NCBI RefSeq assembly: GCF_000383235.1
Contig: NZ_KB910932.1
Span: forward strand, 40,251-104,250
DNA length: 64,000 nt
Source of the DNA: Bacillus sp. 123MFChir2
Lineage (GTDB): Bacteria > Bacillota > Bacilli > Bacillales > Bacillaceae_G
Reading direction: 5' to 3'
Positions 56,894 to 64,000 of the stretch are shown here, piece after piece (within the stretch, counting starts at the first letter, position 1; each line of letters opens with the position of its first letter). Position numbers and translations under genes: made by a program. The notes under the pieces are model-generated. The model was not told the origin of the DNA and searched no databases. It saw only the letters and a list, made by a program, of their open reading frames with translations.

Positions 56894-57150
56894 TATAATT
56901 CCTCTTTTTTTCTTTAACATATCAAAGAGGATATATAAAATAAATTATAGATTTTTAATGTGAATTCATAACTATATCTTATGGAACTAAATTGCCCCGT
57001 TGAATAGTCTATACATCCAAATTTAACATAACGTAACATTATCAGCGGTAACTAAATCCCAGAAAGCCATTCAAACCGTTTTCGTAGCCTGCATGAAATC
57101 TTGCATATCCTTATGCGTATAAAATCCGCGTTTTGTTGGCGAGACCTCAA

Positions 57151-57180
57151 AAAGAAGTGCGAAGCGCACTTCTTTTCTTT
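57151..57180. repeat. Hairpin in the 56.89-57.41 kb gap
   Basis: Arms AAAAGAAGTGCG / CGCACTTCTTTT with a 3-nt loop. The surrounding 518-bp gap has no gene I can support. Minus-strand sequence near 57066-57130 reads TKRGFYTHKDMQDFMQATKTV then stop, which could be the tail of a degraded gene. Confidence 0.5.
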
Positions 57181-57411
57181 GCAAACCCTACACATCACAT
57201 TATTAATATGATTATGGACAAGCCTTTTAATGAAATACAACTTTAATCAGCAGAGGGTTTCATCCTCTACTAAACTATTAAAAGAAAACATTCCCCAAAC
57301 AATTTTATGAGATTCATTTTGTGTATTAACTTCTTTGATTTTTTTAGTAAATATCTATCTCTTTTACTCTGTCAGTACAAATCAATCTGCCAAACTTTCT
57401 GGGTTTCTATT

Positions 57412-58689
57412 TTATTTTTGTTCTCCACCTTTTCTAGACCATAACACAACAGGAATAAGTAATAAGGCTAACGCCCCTCCAGCTAACGATAATGCTGCAT
57501 AACTTGAATTCGCTACCACCATGCCGGACATCGCTCCACCAGAAGCCCCTGCCAATGCAATAAAAACATCTACTTTCCCTTGCGTTTTTGCACGTATTGC
57601 AGGTTCTGTTGAATCAACAATTTGAGCCGTACCACTTATTAATCCAAGGTTCCATCCTAATCCAAGTAAAGAAAGGGCGACGACCAGAAGTATTAAAGAA
57701 TCGCTCGGTGCAATAGCAGCTAACACCCCAGCACTAAGTAATATAACGCCGGAAGCAATACTCATCGCCATTCGACCAATCTTATCAACAAGTATTCCTG
57801 TAACGAGTGATGGAAGGTACATTGCCCCTACATGAAATCCAATGACAATCCCCACTTCACTTAAACCATGACCATGGTGTTTCATATGTATAGGAGTCAT
57901 CGTCATAATAGCAACCATGACAACTTGCGTAAGTATCATAACGATTGCCCCAACAGTAACGCCCCTATTATTTGTTGTTGATTTTTTAGTTATCGAATTC
58001 CCTTTATATTTATGTTCCTGTTTATATGTTTCTATCGTTTTCGCTATAAGTAATGGATCTGGACGAAGCATAATGAAAAGTACAAGACCTGCTGACAAAA
58101 ACGCAGCTGCCGATAATATGAACGGACCAGCAAGTTCAGGAATACCTAGAGAAAGAGCAAAACTCCCCATTATCCCCACTAAGTTTGGTCCCGCTACCGC
58201 ACCAAAGGTCGTCATAACCATTGTCATACTAATAGCAGTTGCCCGTTGCTTCTCATTCGCTAAGTCTGTACCCGCATAACGAGCTTGTAAATTTGTGGCT
58301 GTACCTGCACCATAAATTAATAGAGATGCAAGTAAGAGAACAATGCTACTTATTAAAGTGGAAATTACAACACCAATAGCCCCAAGCCCTCCTACCATAA
58401 ATCCTGTCGCGAGCCCTATTCGGCGCCCATAACGTTGCGAAAGCCTTCCTACTACAAAAGCGGCTCCTGCCGATCCCATTGTAAGTATAGCAGTTGGCAA
58501 TCCTGCGAATGCATCTGTCCCAAGCATTTGCTGTGCGAGAAGTGCCCCTACTGTAATTCCAGCAGCTAAGCCCGCACCGCCAAACATTTGTGAAATACTT
58601 ACGATTACTAACGTCCGTTTATATAACCTTCTTTGCTCTTCTTCTGTATACATTTGACTCCTTATTGAACTATCAGCTTTATCAAGCAT
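57412..58689 (-). CDS. MFS transporter
   Basis: 425 residues with twelve hydrophobic segments. The MFS motif A-like loop VVGRLSQRYGRRIGLATGFMVGG lies between TM2 and TM3, and RYAGTDLANEKQRATAISMTMVMTTFGAVAGPNLVG gives the middle signature. The C-terminal half repeats the fold (PSLVTGILVDKIGRMAMSIASG). GGTGAGG precedes the ATG. An efflux pump of the drug:H+ or metabolite type is likely. Substrate unknown. Confidence 0.88.
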   Translation of the reverse strand: MLDKADSSIRSQMYTEEEQRRLYKRTLVIVSISQMFGGAGLAAGITVGALLAQQMLGTDAFAGLPTAILTMGSAGAAFVVGRLSQRYGRRIGLATGFMVGGLGAIGVVISTLISSIVLLLASLLIYGAGTATNLQARYAGTDLANEKQRATAISMTMVMTTFGAVAGPNLVGIMGSFALSLGIPELAGPFILSAAAFLSAGLVLFIMLRPDPLLIAKTIETYKQEHKYKGNSITKKSTTNNRGVTVGAIVMILTQVVMVAIMTMTPIHMKHHGHGLSEVGIVIGFHVGAMYLPSLVTGILVDKIGRMAMSIASGVILLSAGVLAAIAPSDSLILLVVALSLLGLGWNLGLISGTAQIVDSTEPAIRAKTQGKVDVFIALAGASGGAMSGMVVANSSYAALSLAGGALALLLIPVVLWSRKGGEQK

Positions 58690-58756
58690 TTCCTCACCTT
58701 CTTAATGAAAAATTCTCCCTTTTTAAATGTACTATGATTAATGTTTCATATTCAAT

Positions 58757-58930
58757 GTGAACTACCCACCACTTAACAGCCTTACGGTCTGTTTGAAGTG
58801 GGGGCTTCAAAAGTCAAAAGACTTTCTCTTTTATTGCTAATTCATCCACAAGCCTAGCAACTCATGTCCAAAGCCTTGAATTCGCGGCGTCCCTACCGCT
58901 AATAAAATCGATACAAACTACGTGTTTAGA
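58757..58930 (-). ncRNA. Probable omegaRNA (reRNA) overlapping the tnpB 3' end and IS right end
   Basis: In TnpB systems the guide RNA scaffold spans the end of tnpB and the right-end hairpins, and the guide is taken from flanking DNA. Here the region after the tnpB stop contains GTAGGGACGCCGCGAATTC-type structured sequence and the terminal hairpin, ending near 58757. The natural guide would be the flank ATTGAATATGAAACATTAAT. Position is by analogy; no structure was computed. Confidence 0.5.
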
Positions 58931-60243
58931 CTTTGTTCGTGCAGAATACGAATGCCATAATATTTTAGATTACGACCCGCATTGTAATCTCTATCGATTT
59001 TCGTGCTACAATTATCGCACGTATAGATTCTTTCTGATAATTTTAATTTATCTTTTTTGTGATTACACTCACTGCATAATTTACTTGACGCAAAATACTT
59101 TTCCGCAACGATGTAATGTTTGCCTTTTTTCTTAGATTTGTACTGTAACATCGTTCGAAACATGCCAAATCCATTATCATGCAACTTTTTTCCTAAACTC
59201 AAGCATTGCGCTAGGTTACTTAAGTTCAAATCTTCTACAACAATGGCATGATAATCATTGGTTATCTGATTACTTTTCTTGTGTAGAAAATCTTTTCTTT
59301 GGTTTTTTGCTTTTGTTGTTACTTTTTGATATTCTTTCACTCGCTTTTCATAATTTTTACTATATACGATATTTCCCGTTTCATCTGTTTTTGCATTGTT
59401 CTTTTTACGAGCTAAGGATTTATTGATTCTTCGTTGCCTTTTTTCTATGATTTTGTTATACCGGCTGTACTGAGCTGTTCGTCCTTCGCTGTCTACATAC
59501 AATTCGCTTTGACTGTAATCTAGTCCAATTACTTCGTCAGCAGTCACGAGTTCTACTTGTTTTTCATTTGGACAAAAATAATCAACAGAAAGAGAAACAA
59601 CATATTTTGTTCCTTCTCGCTTAATTGTTGCTTTTTTAATGATTCCATCAACCGGTAATTCTCGATGTAGATAAATAGAAATACCTTCTTGAAACTTTGG
59701 AATACAAAAAAAATAAAAACCGTTTTCTTGTGTAATTTTTATGTTTCCGTTGGTTTGATTCGTAGTATAACTTAATTTCCCCTGTTTTTTACTATGGAAT
59801 TTAGGCATACCTTTTATGTCTTTCAACATAGGAACATAACCGATTGTTTGCATCTTTTTACGAACCGATTTTTTATATTGAATAGGTTGTTTTGCATAGG
59901 TTTCATTATATTTTTTTATGGCTGCCTGGAATCTCATTTTTGCGTCATTATAAACAAAAGAATCATTACTTTTATCTAAGTAATCATATTTGGCCGTGAT
60001 CGTTGTATAATTTGGAACTTTATAACGAATAAATCCACTTTCAAAACCGATAGATTCTAAATATTCATACAAGCCAGAGACATATTCGTTATACACTTTT
60101 CGTTCACATCCAAACGATTTTTCTAGTTTCGTTACTTGTTCAGGTGTGGGAAAAATAGCGTATCGAAATGCATAGGTAGACCATCCATCCGGTAACGACT
60201 TTTTTGTTCCTTTTATATGTACACCCTCTTTTGTGGTTGCCAT
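58918..60243 (-). CDS. tnpB: TnpB RNA-guided nuclease
   Basis: 441 residues from the ATG at 60243 (MATTKEGVHIKG), which follows AAAGGAAAG. The frame extends upstream without a ribosome site. The RuvC-like nuclease triad is intact: Asp in VIGLDYSQSEL, Glu in IVVEDLNLSNL and Asp in KIDRDYNAGRNLKYY. The zinc finger CSECNHKKDKLKLSERIYTCDNC lies between the last two. An N-terminal helix-turn-helix/wedge domain is present (YAFRYAIFPTPEQVTKLEKSFGCERKVYNEYV). All catalytic residues present, so an active RNA-guided endonuclease is plausible. These proteins are ancestors of Cas12. Confidence 0.92.
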   Translation of the reverse strand: MATTKEGVHIKGTKKSLPDGWSTYAFRYAIFPTPEQVTKLEKSFGCERKVYNEYVSGLYEYLESIGFESGFIRYKVPNYTTITAKYDYLDKSNDSFVYNDAKMRFQAAIKKYNETYAKQPIQYKKSVRKKMQTIGYVPMLKDIKGMPKFHSKKQGKLSYTTNQTNGNIKITQENGFYFFCIPKFQEGISIYLHRELPVDGIIKKATIKREGTKYVVSLSVDYFCPNEKQVELVTADEVIGLDYSQSELYVDSEGRTAQYSRYNKIIEKRQRRINKSLARKKNNAKTDETGNIVYSKNYEKRVKEYQKVTTKAKNQRKDFLHKKSNQITNDYHAIVVEDLNLSNLAQCLSLGKKLHDNGFGMFRTMLQYKSKKKGKHYIVAEKYFASSKLCSECNHKKDKLKLSERIYTCDNCSTKIDRDYNAGRNLKYYGIRILHEQSLNT

Positions 60244-60527
60244 ATACACTTTCCTTTCTTTCGTATTTTCATATTGATTATTTCGCATAGTCTCAAAAAT
60301 ACATACAAAGAACATATGCAGGCTATCACCTACTGAAAATCCCCCCCCCACCTTCTCGCTCCTTGAGAAAGGGGACTTCTTTTCGGGAAATATGTTAAAA
60401 CGGGGCAAGAATATTTTTTGAAATCTAAATTTTATTATACAATCATCTCAGATCTTTCGGACTCCCAATTTAGAAGAATCTATTTCCTTGCAAATTTTTT
60501 TCGCTGCTTGATGAGTATATACTCTCA

Positions 60528-60988
60528 TCATAATTTCTCCTTCTGAAACCAAACCTCTAGCAATTCGGCCTCTCTTTCTCTTGATATACCTGCTTTTCGT
60601 TCTGTATCCTGCCTCGATTTCTCCCATAGATACACATCACAAATAGTATCTTCAATAGGTCTAAAAGAAAGACCAGCGTTAATAGCTTTTTCTATACTGA
60701 TGAAAAAACTACCTTTCCACGGTTCTGTCTCTCCTTCTAATGGAAAATTTTCAGGAATCCATAAAGGCAGCTCCGTCCATGGCTTTACTTTATTTTCAAT
60801 TAAAAATTGTTCTTCTGCCCATACAAATTCAGCATCGCTATTTGTTACTGCCTTACAAATATTTAATAGTTCTTCTATCGTCAATTCATTATTCGGCCCT
60901 GTTACATTAAACTTGCCTACTTTTCAATGCTTCTTCTACTAAAGCTCTTCCTAAAAAACGAGTCCCCCCCCAATATAAGGACCTTCAT
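60528..60988 (-). pseudogene. NAD-dependent epimerase/reductase, internally deleted and frameshifted
   Basis: The N terminus (MKVLILGG, then after a one-base excess in an 8-G run TRFLGRALVEEALKS) is the Rossmann start of an SDR-type epimerase. It joins directly to the C-terminal third (FNVTGPNNELTIEELLNICK ... TICDVYLWEKSRQDTERKAG), which reads on to the natural end. Some 200 central residues, including the catalytic YxxxK, are missing. A C-terminal 118-codon frame remains open. Inactive as an oxidoreductase. Confidence 0.8.
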
Positions 60989-61136
60989 AAAATCCCCCCC
61001 ATTCATTTTCATAACCTATAAAATTAGTATTCACTTTATATAACGATTTTCCTACTGAAAAAGTTACGGGGATGATAGGAAAATTAATGTCAGGGAATTA
61101 TAACCTTAGATCCCATTCTAAAGGAGCTATTTTAAA

Positions 61137-61982
61137 ATGAAAATAATACAAATTATCTTGCTCTCATTAGGAATTTTAAATTCTTCTTCAATACATATAT
61201 TCGCTAATGAGAATCAAAAAGAAAACCTAATGAATATTATTAAGGAGTTTAAACCGTCAAACTCGCTACTTGTAAGTCCTGAAAATCCTTTCTCTACACA
61301 GCCGATTCAACTCTACGACTTCAATCAGGATGGGCAGAAAGAAATGATTGTTACTTTTCAAATGAAAGCAAAAGAACAACCTTCTCAGTTTGGAGCAATG
61401 GTTTTGAAGAAAGAAAATAATAAATGGCAAAAAATTTGGGAGACAAAAACGCAAAGCGTGGGTTTGGAGTTTTCGGGTCTAGCTGATATTACTGGTGATG
61501 GTATAAAAGAGTATTTATTTGGTGTTACAATTGGTGCTGCTGCAGGAAATACACTTGAAATTTTCCAGTGGAATGATAACTCATTCACAAAGATTGCTGA
61601 TGTTCCTTATCATAAGATGGATATTTTGAATGGAAACAAAAAGATAGGTTTAGCCATTTGGCAGTGGTATCTTGCTGATAGCTATCTTGTAGATACTTTA
61701 AAATGGAACAGTAAAAAATTAGATTTTGATGGAGAATTATATTCTCAATACTACCCTACCGTTGAAAAATTCTATAACGATAAAATTTCAGAAATGGACG
61801 CCTGGTTTTATTGGTATTGTCTTGCGGATGCTCAAATAAAAGCAAATTTATTAGAAAAAGCTTCTAACTCCATCCACAAAGGGTTTTCATTAGCAAAGCA
61901 ATTATCGATGACAGATGTAGTTCAACATTTTAACAAATTAAATAGCAAGCTTGAAGAAAAGAAAAAACACCTTTCAAACTAA
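61137..61982 (+). CDS. Secreted FG-GAP/VCBS-like protein
   Basis: 281 residues, AAGGAG site. A Sec signal peptide covers residues 1 to about 23 (IIQIILLSLGILNSSSIHIFA). Two acidic loops of the FG-GAP/EF-hand-like type (YDFNQDGQKEMIVTF at about 61 and ADITGDGIKEYLFG at about 115) suggest calcium-binding beta-propeller blades. The C-terminal quarter is helical and TPR-like (WYCLADAQIKANLLEKASNSIHKGFSLAKQL). Secreted or surface-associated. Function unknown. Confidence 0.75.
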   Translation: MKIIQIILLSLGILNSSSIHIFANENQKENLMNIIKEFKPSNSLLVSPENPFSTQPIQLYDFNQDGQKEMIVTFQMKAKEQPSQFGAMVLKKENNKWQKIWETKTQSVGLEFSGLADITGDGIKEYLFGVTIGAAAGNTLEIFQWNDNSFTKIADVPYHKMDILNGNKKIGLAIWQWYLADSYLVDTLKWNSKKLDFDGELYSQYYPTVEKFYNDKISEMDAWFYWYCLADAQIKANLLEKASNSIHKGFSLAKQLSMTDVVQHFNKLNSKLEEKKKHLSN

Positions 61983-62027
61983 AAACAGTAAATGTCCTGT
62001 TTAACTAGGACAATTTACTGTTTTTCT
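61981..62027. terminator. Terminator after the FG-GAP-like gene
   Basis: Arms AAAAACAGTAAAT / ATTTACTGTTTTT with further pairing GTCCT/AGGAC inside. It overlaps the end of the small-ORF fragment on the other strand. The remaining gap to 62331 is AT-rich with no other feature seen. Confidence 0.8.
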
Positions 62028-62097
62028 TTATAAGAAACACTTCTTCAACTTTAATCGTAACACAGGATTCATTGCCCATTTCGAGTAAAGCTGAAAC
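62005..62097 (-). pseudogene. Fragment related to the 44-aa ORF at 55897
   Basis: Minus-strand frame ALLEMGNESCVTIKVEEVFL, then IKKNSKLS and stop at 62005. It aligns with LKLGNESYGTIKVEEAFIRALEVYFIKKKDSKSPG of the ORF at 55897-56031, minus about eight central residues, and lacks a usable start codon. It appears to be a truncated second member of an unnamed small-protein family. Confidence 0.5.
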
Positions 62098-62331
62098 ATT
62101 TCCTCTCCCCCACTATATATGAGCTTTAAATGTAAGTCCTACTCCTATATCAAAATACAATACAAAATCAATGAGTGAAAAATAGTAATTCCAAGTGTAA
62201 TTCGCAACAATAATATTATCTTTTAATTCACAGAAAATTAAGACTTTTATTTATCAATTTTAAAAATAAAGATCCTCACTTCTCATCGTTATATCTGTGG
62301 TAATATTTAGGTAAAAAAGGGCGGAGAAAGT

Positions 62332-63420
62332 ATGAATATAGAAGTTGTAACAAAAGAAGTAATCACGAAGTTACTCAATGATTGGTATCAATCGTTATTA
62401 AGACAACAATTTACGGAAGCAAAACTATTAAAAGAAGAAATTGAATCAAAAATCATCCATGTCGATGAAGATCCAAAAATATTGTTTTATTATTCGTTAT
62501 TAGATTTTCGCTATCAAGTATTAGCTGATAGTTTAAGTATTACAAGCAATAGTTTTGATAAAATTGATGCTTTGCCTATTCCTGATGATACACTTTTAAC
62601 ATACTATTATCATTTATTCAAAGGCATTCATTTAATGTATATTTCAAATTATAATGAGTCAAAGACTCATTTTGAAAAAGCAAAAAAATTACTAAAGCAT
62701 GTACCAAATGCATTAGAACATGCTGAATTCAATTATCGATTTGCTTATCTTTCGTATCAATCTTATCAAACATTATTAGCAGTTGACCTTATCCGTCTTG
62801 CAAAAGAAGAGTATGAAAAACACGTTGGTTACGAAATTTGTAGTGCATTGTGTGATAATATCTTTGCTATGTGTTGTATTGATTTAAAACAATTTGAACA
62901 AGCAGAAGAACACTTCACAACAGCATTAGATGTTTTTAAAAAATATAACATTAACCGATTTACATTGATGGTTCGAAATAATTTAGGATTAATGTATGCA
63001 AGTCAAAATTTATCAGAACTAGCAATTCGTCATTTATCAGAAGTAACAAAACAATCTCCAAACCATTTCCGCGCATTGTACTTGGAAGCAGATGAAAATT
63101 TAAAATTAAATCACACAAATATTGCTGAATCACTTATAGAAAAAGGATTACATATCTGTAATCAGTTAAAAAATCATGAATACCAATATCGTTTCATGAT
63201 TTTAAAAGAAATGAATACGAATACAAATGCATTAGAAAAAGCAGTTCTAGCAGGAATTTCATACTTTGAAAACGAAGAATTATTTGATTGTATTGAAGAA
63301 TATACTGAGCGTTTAGCAGACAAATTCTATCATGAAAACAATCATGAAAAAGCAAGTAAATATTATCACATAAGTAAAGAAGCAAGACTAAAACAAATAA
63401 TTAAAGGGGCGTTAAAATAA
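62332..63420 (+). CDS. Rap family TPR phosphatase/regulator
   Basis: 362-residue cytoplasmic protein. The N-terminal three-helix bundle (KEVITKLLNDWYQSLLRQQFTEAKLLKEEIES) is joined to about seven tetratricopeptide repeats (FNYRFAYLSYQSYQTLLAVDLIRLAKEEYE, CCIDLKQFEQAEEHFTTALDVFKKYN, NLGLMYASQNLSELAIRHLSEV). This is the Rap architecture: Rap proteins dephosphorylate Spo0F or block response regulators and are inhibited by an imported Phr peptide. The catalytic Gln/Asp positions in the 3-helix bundle were not verified. Stop overlaps the phr start by one base (TAATG). GGCGGAGAAAG site at the ATG. Confidence 0.92.
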   Translation: MNIEVVTKEVITKLLNDWYQSLLRQQFTEAKLLKEEIESKIIHVDEDPKILFYYSLLDFRYQVLADSLSITSNSFDKIDALPIPDDTLLTYYYHLFKGIHLMYISNYNESKTHFEKAKKLLKHVPNALEHAEFNYRFAYLSYQSYQTLLAVDLIRLAKEEYEKHVGYEICSALCDNIFAMCCIDLKQFEQAEEHFTTALDVFKKYNINRFTLMVRNNLGLMYASQNLSELAIRHLSEVTKQSPNHFRALYLEADENLKLNHTNIAESLIEKGLHICNQLKNHEYQYRFMILKEMNTNTNALEKAVLAGISYFENEELFDCIEEYTERLADKFYHENNHEKASKYYHISKEARLKQIIKGALK

Positions 63421-63626
63421 TGAAAAAGATTGTATTAACAGCAATAGGATTTGCGTTTACGTTATCTATTTTAAGTTCAAATCACTTTAGTGCAAGCGCA
63501 CTAAACAAAGGAGACGGCGGAACACCTGCAAGACCTGATTTGGCATATGGAGATTATCCTATTAGTTATGCACATGATGATGGCGGTGGAATAAGTCAAC
63601 AAGAAACACATGCAGATCATTTTTAA
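63420..63626 (+). CDS. Phr quorum-sensing peptide precursor
   Basis: 68-residue pre-peptide coupled to rap (overlap TAATG). A Sec signal sequence covers about 1-26 (IVLTAIGFAFTLSILSS ... SASA). The C-terminal exported part includes LAYGDYPISYAHDDGGGISQ. The segment YAHDDGG (50-56) recalls the mature Phr8 heptapeptide YAHGKDI of B. thuringiensis. The mature signal would be secreted, trimmed, and reimported by Opp to inhibit the neighbouring Rap. The exact processing site is inference. Confidence 0.85.
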   Translation: MKKIVLTAIGFAFTLSILSSNHFSASALNKGDGGTPARPDLAYGDYPISYAHDDGGGISQQETHADHF

Positions 63627-63631
63627 TGAAA

Positions 63632-63660
63632 ACAAAAGAGGCTCCCACGAGCCTCTTTTA
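63632..63660 (+). terminator. Terminator of the rap-phr operon
   Basis: Stem AAAGAGGCTC / GAGCCTCTTT with a 4-nt loop, immediately after the phr stop. Confidence 0.8.
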
Positions 63661-63770
63661 CTTTATAGATTATTTGATTCAATATCTTTATTTTTACAAA
63701 ATATACAATAGATGTGTATTTTAACACGTCTGTTGATTATCTAAATTCTACCAAAAAATGAATACAAAAA

Positions 63771-63832
63771 GAGAGATTCCTCTTGTACAATGTAAGTTAC
63801 CACACCAACATTGACGAAACGAGGAATCTCTC
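63771..63832 (+). promoter_or_regulatory. Inverted repeat that can hide the transposase ribosome site
   Basis: Twelve-base perfect arms GAGAGATTCCTC (63771-63782) and GAGGAATCTCTC (63821-63832). The right arm contains the GAGG Shine-Dalgarno and abuts the transposase ATG. The IS terminal inverted repeat probably begins just before the left arm. Read-through transcripts would fold and block translation. Confidence 0.6.
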
Positions 63833-64000
63833 ATGAACAAGAATACCACGTCCCACACATTGATTCAAAACTTTCTTTCAGAAGCAGAGCTCCAGGCGAT
63901 TTTAACGGAGTTCAACCACACCGAGACAGCCCGAAAATGCACGGTTTCTACTGTTATTTCTTATTTGATTAGTGCTGCGACAAATGAATGGAAAAGCTTG
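63833..64000 (+). CDS. IS4-type transposase (N-terminal part, runs off window)
   Basis: Begins MNKNTTSHTLIQNFLSEAEL and continues QAILTEFNHTETARKCTVSTVISYLISAATNEWKSL to the window end. The style fits an IS4-family (DDE) transposase N terminus. The catalytic DDE domain lies outside, so the family call rests on this N-terminal portion and on the IS-like inverted repeat upstream. The start ATG follows GAGGAATCTCTC directly. Confidence 0.65.
   Translation, partial: MNKNTTSHTLIQNFLSEAELQAILTEFNHTETARKCTVSTVISYLISAATNEWKSL

Larger units (their letters stand above)
58757..60400 (-). mobile_element. TnpB-only insertion sequence (IS200/IS605 superfamily, IS1341 type)
   Basis: About 1.6 kb. The right end carries the palindromic hairpin typical of these elements (CCCCCACTT ... 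AAGTGGTGGG, then TAGTTCAC). The left end has a GC-rich hairpin-prone segment (CCTTTCTCAAGGAGCGAGAAGG, about 60350-60372). tnpB fills the middle and there is no tnpA, so the element cannot transpose alone. Ends of this group lack inverted repeats and target duplications, so the left limit is approximate. Confidence 0.8.

Noticed and set aside
57052-57240. 62-codon minus-strand ORF in the 57-kb gap
   Set aside because: Built across a hairpin, with an Arg/Cys-rich unlikely sequence and no ribosome site. A different frame there may be a gene tail but is too short to call.

Overview
This AT-rich window almost certainly comes from a Bacillus cereus group chromosome (B. cereus / thuringiensis / mycoides type). 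The evidence is a Bacillus-type splA-splB spore photoproduct lyase pair, a three-gene operon of the Nhe enterotoxin family with a PlcR-box-like palindrome upstream, a deoR-deoC-nupC-pdp-cdd nucleoside salvage locus, csoR-copA-copZ copper efflux, a KimA-type potassium importer, a Rap-Phr quorum pair and dispersed intergenic repeats typical of the group. No rRNA, tRNA, CRISPR array or prophage was seen.

Layout. 0-0.4 kb: splB (partial) and splA. 1.2-6.0 kb: topB, split by a 2.6-kb group II intron whose reverse transcriptase/maturase gene carries a 1-nt frameshift. 6.2-8.4 kb: a relic of aminopeptidase P, then ric (ytfE) and a Crp/Fnr-type regulator, each preceded by a GTGA-N6-TCAC-like box. 8.7-10.2 kb: selO. 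10.5-15 kb: nheA-, nheB- and nheC-like genes with a MITE-like repeat between the second and third. 15.3-19.5 kb: cdd, pdp, a deleted nupC, deoC and deoR with a DeoR-type operator. 19.7-24.2 kb: a YciI-like gene, a CobW GTPase, copZ, copA and csoR. 24.4-29.3 kb: a multicopper oxidase relic, an M23 peptidase, a two-component pair with a frameshifted response regulator, and oppA. 29.4-45 kb: mostly ordinary single genes (mtaD, GNATs, monoglyceride lipase, extradiol dioxygenase, CPBP protease, CapA-like, msrA, fbp, a MurJ-type flippase, a fosmidomycin-type MFS pump). 44.9-46.6 kb: hflX with a long leader. 46.9-58.7 kb: aldo/keto reductase, PPK2, an ECF sigma/anti-sigma pair, a MarR-rhodanese-EVE cluster, KimA, a DUF4003 protein, an amidohydrolase and an MFS transporter. 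58.8-60.4 kb: a TnpB-only IS. 60.5-64 kb: an epimerase relic, an FG-GAP-like secreted protein, rap-phr, and the start of an IS4-type transposase.

How the parts work together. deoR/deoC/pdp/cdd form a deoxyribonucleoside catabolic unit whose transporter has been lost. csoR-copA-copZ sense, carry and export Cu(I). ric and its neighbouring regulator look like an anaerobic/nitrosative stress unit. The Nhe-like operon would make a tripartite secreted pore-forming toxin if its proteins are expressed and functional.

The most interesting signal is the roughly 390-nt leader of hflX. It contains a promoter, a 13-codon ORF with a good Shine-Dalgarno that encodes an R-L-R peptide resembling the ErmD leader peptide, and two intrinsic terminators. 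It reads as an antibiotic-responsive attenuator controlling a ribosome-splitting GTPase. A second theme is decay: three genes (pepP, nupC, an epimerase) keep both termini but have lost their middles, and three more are broken by small indels.
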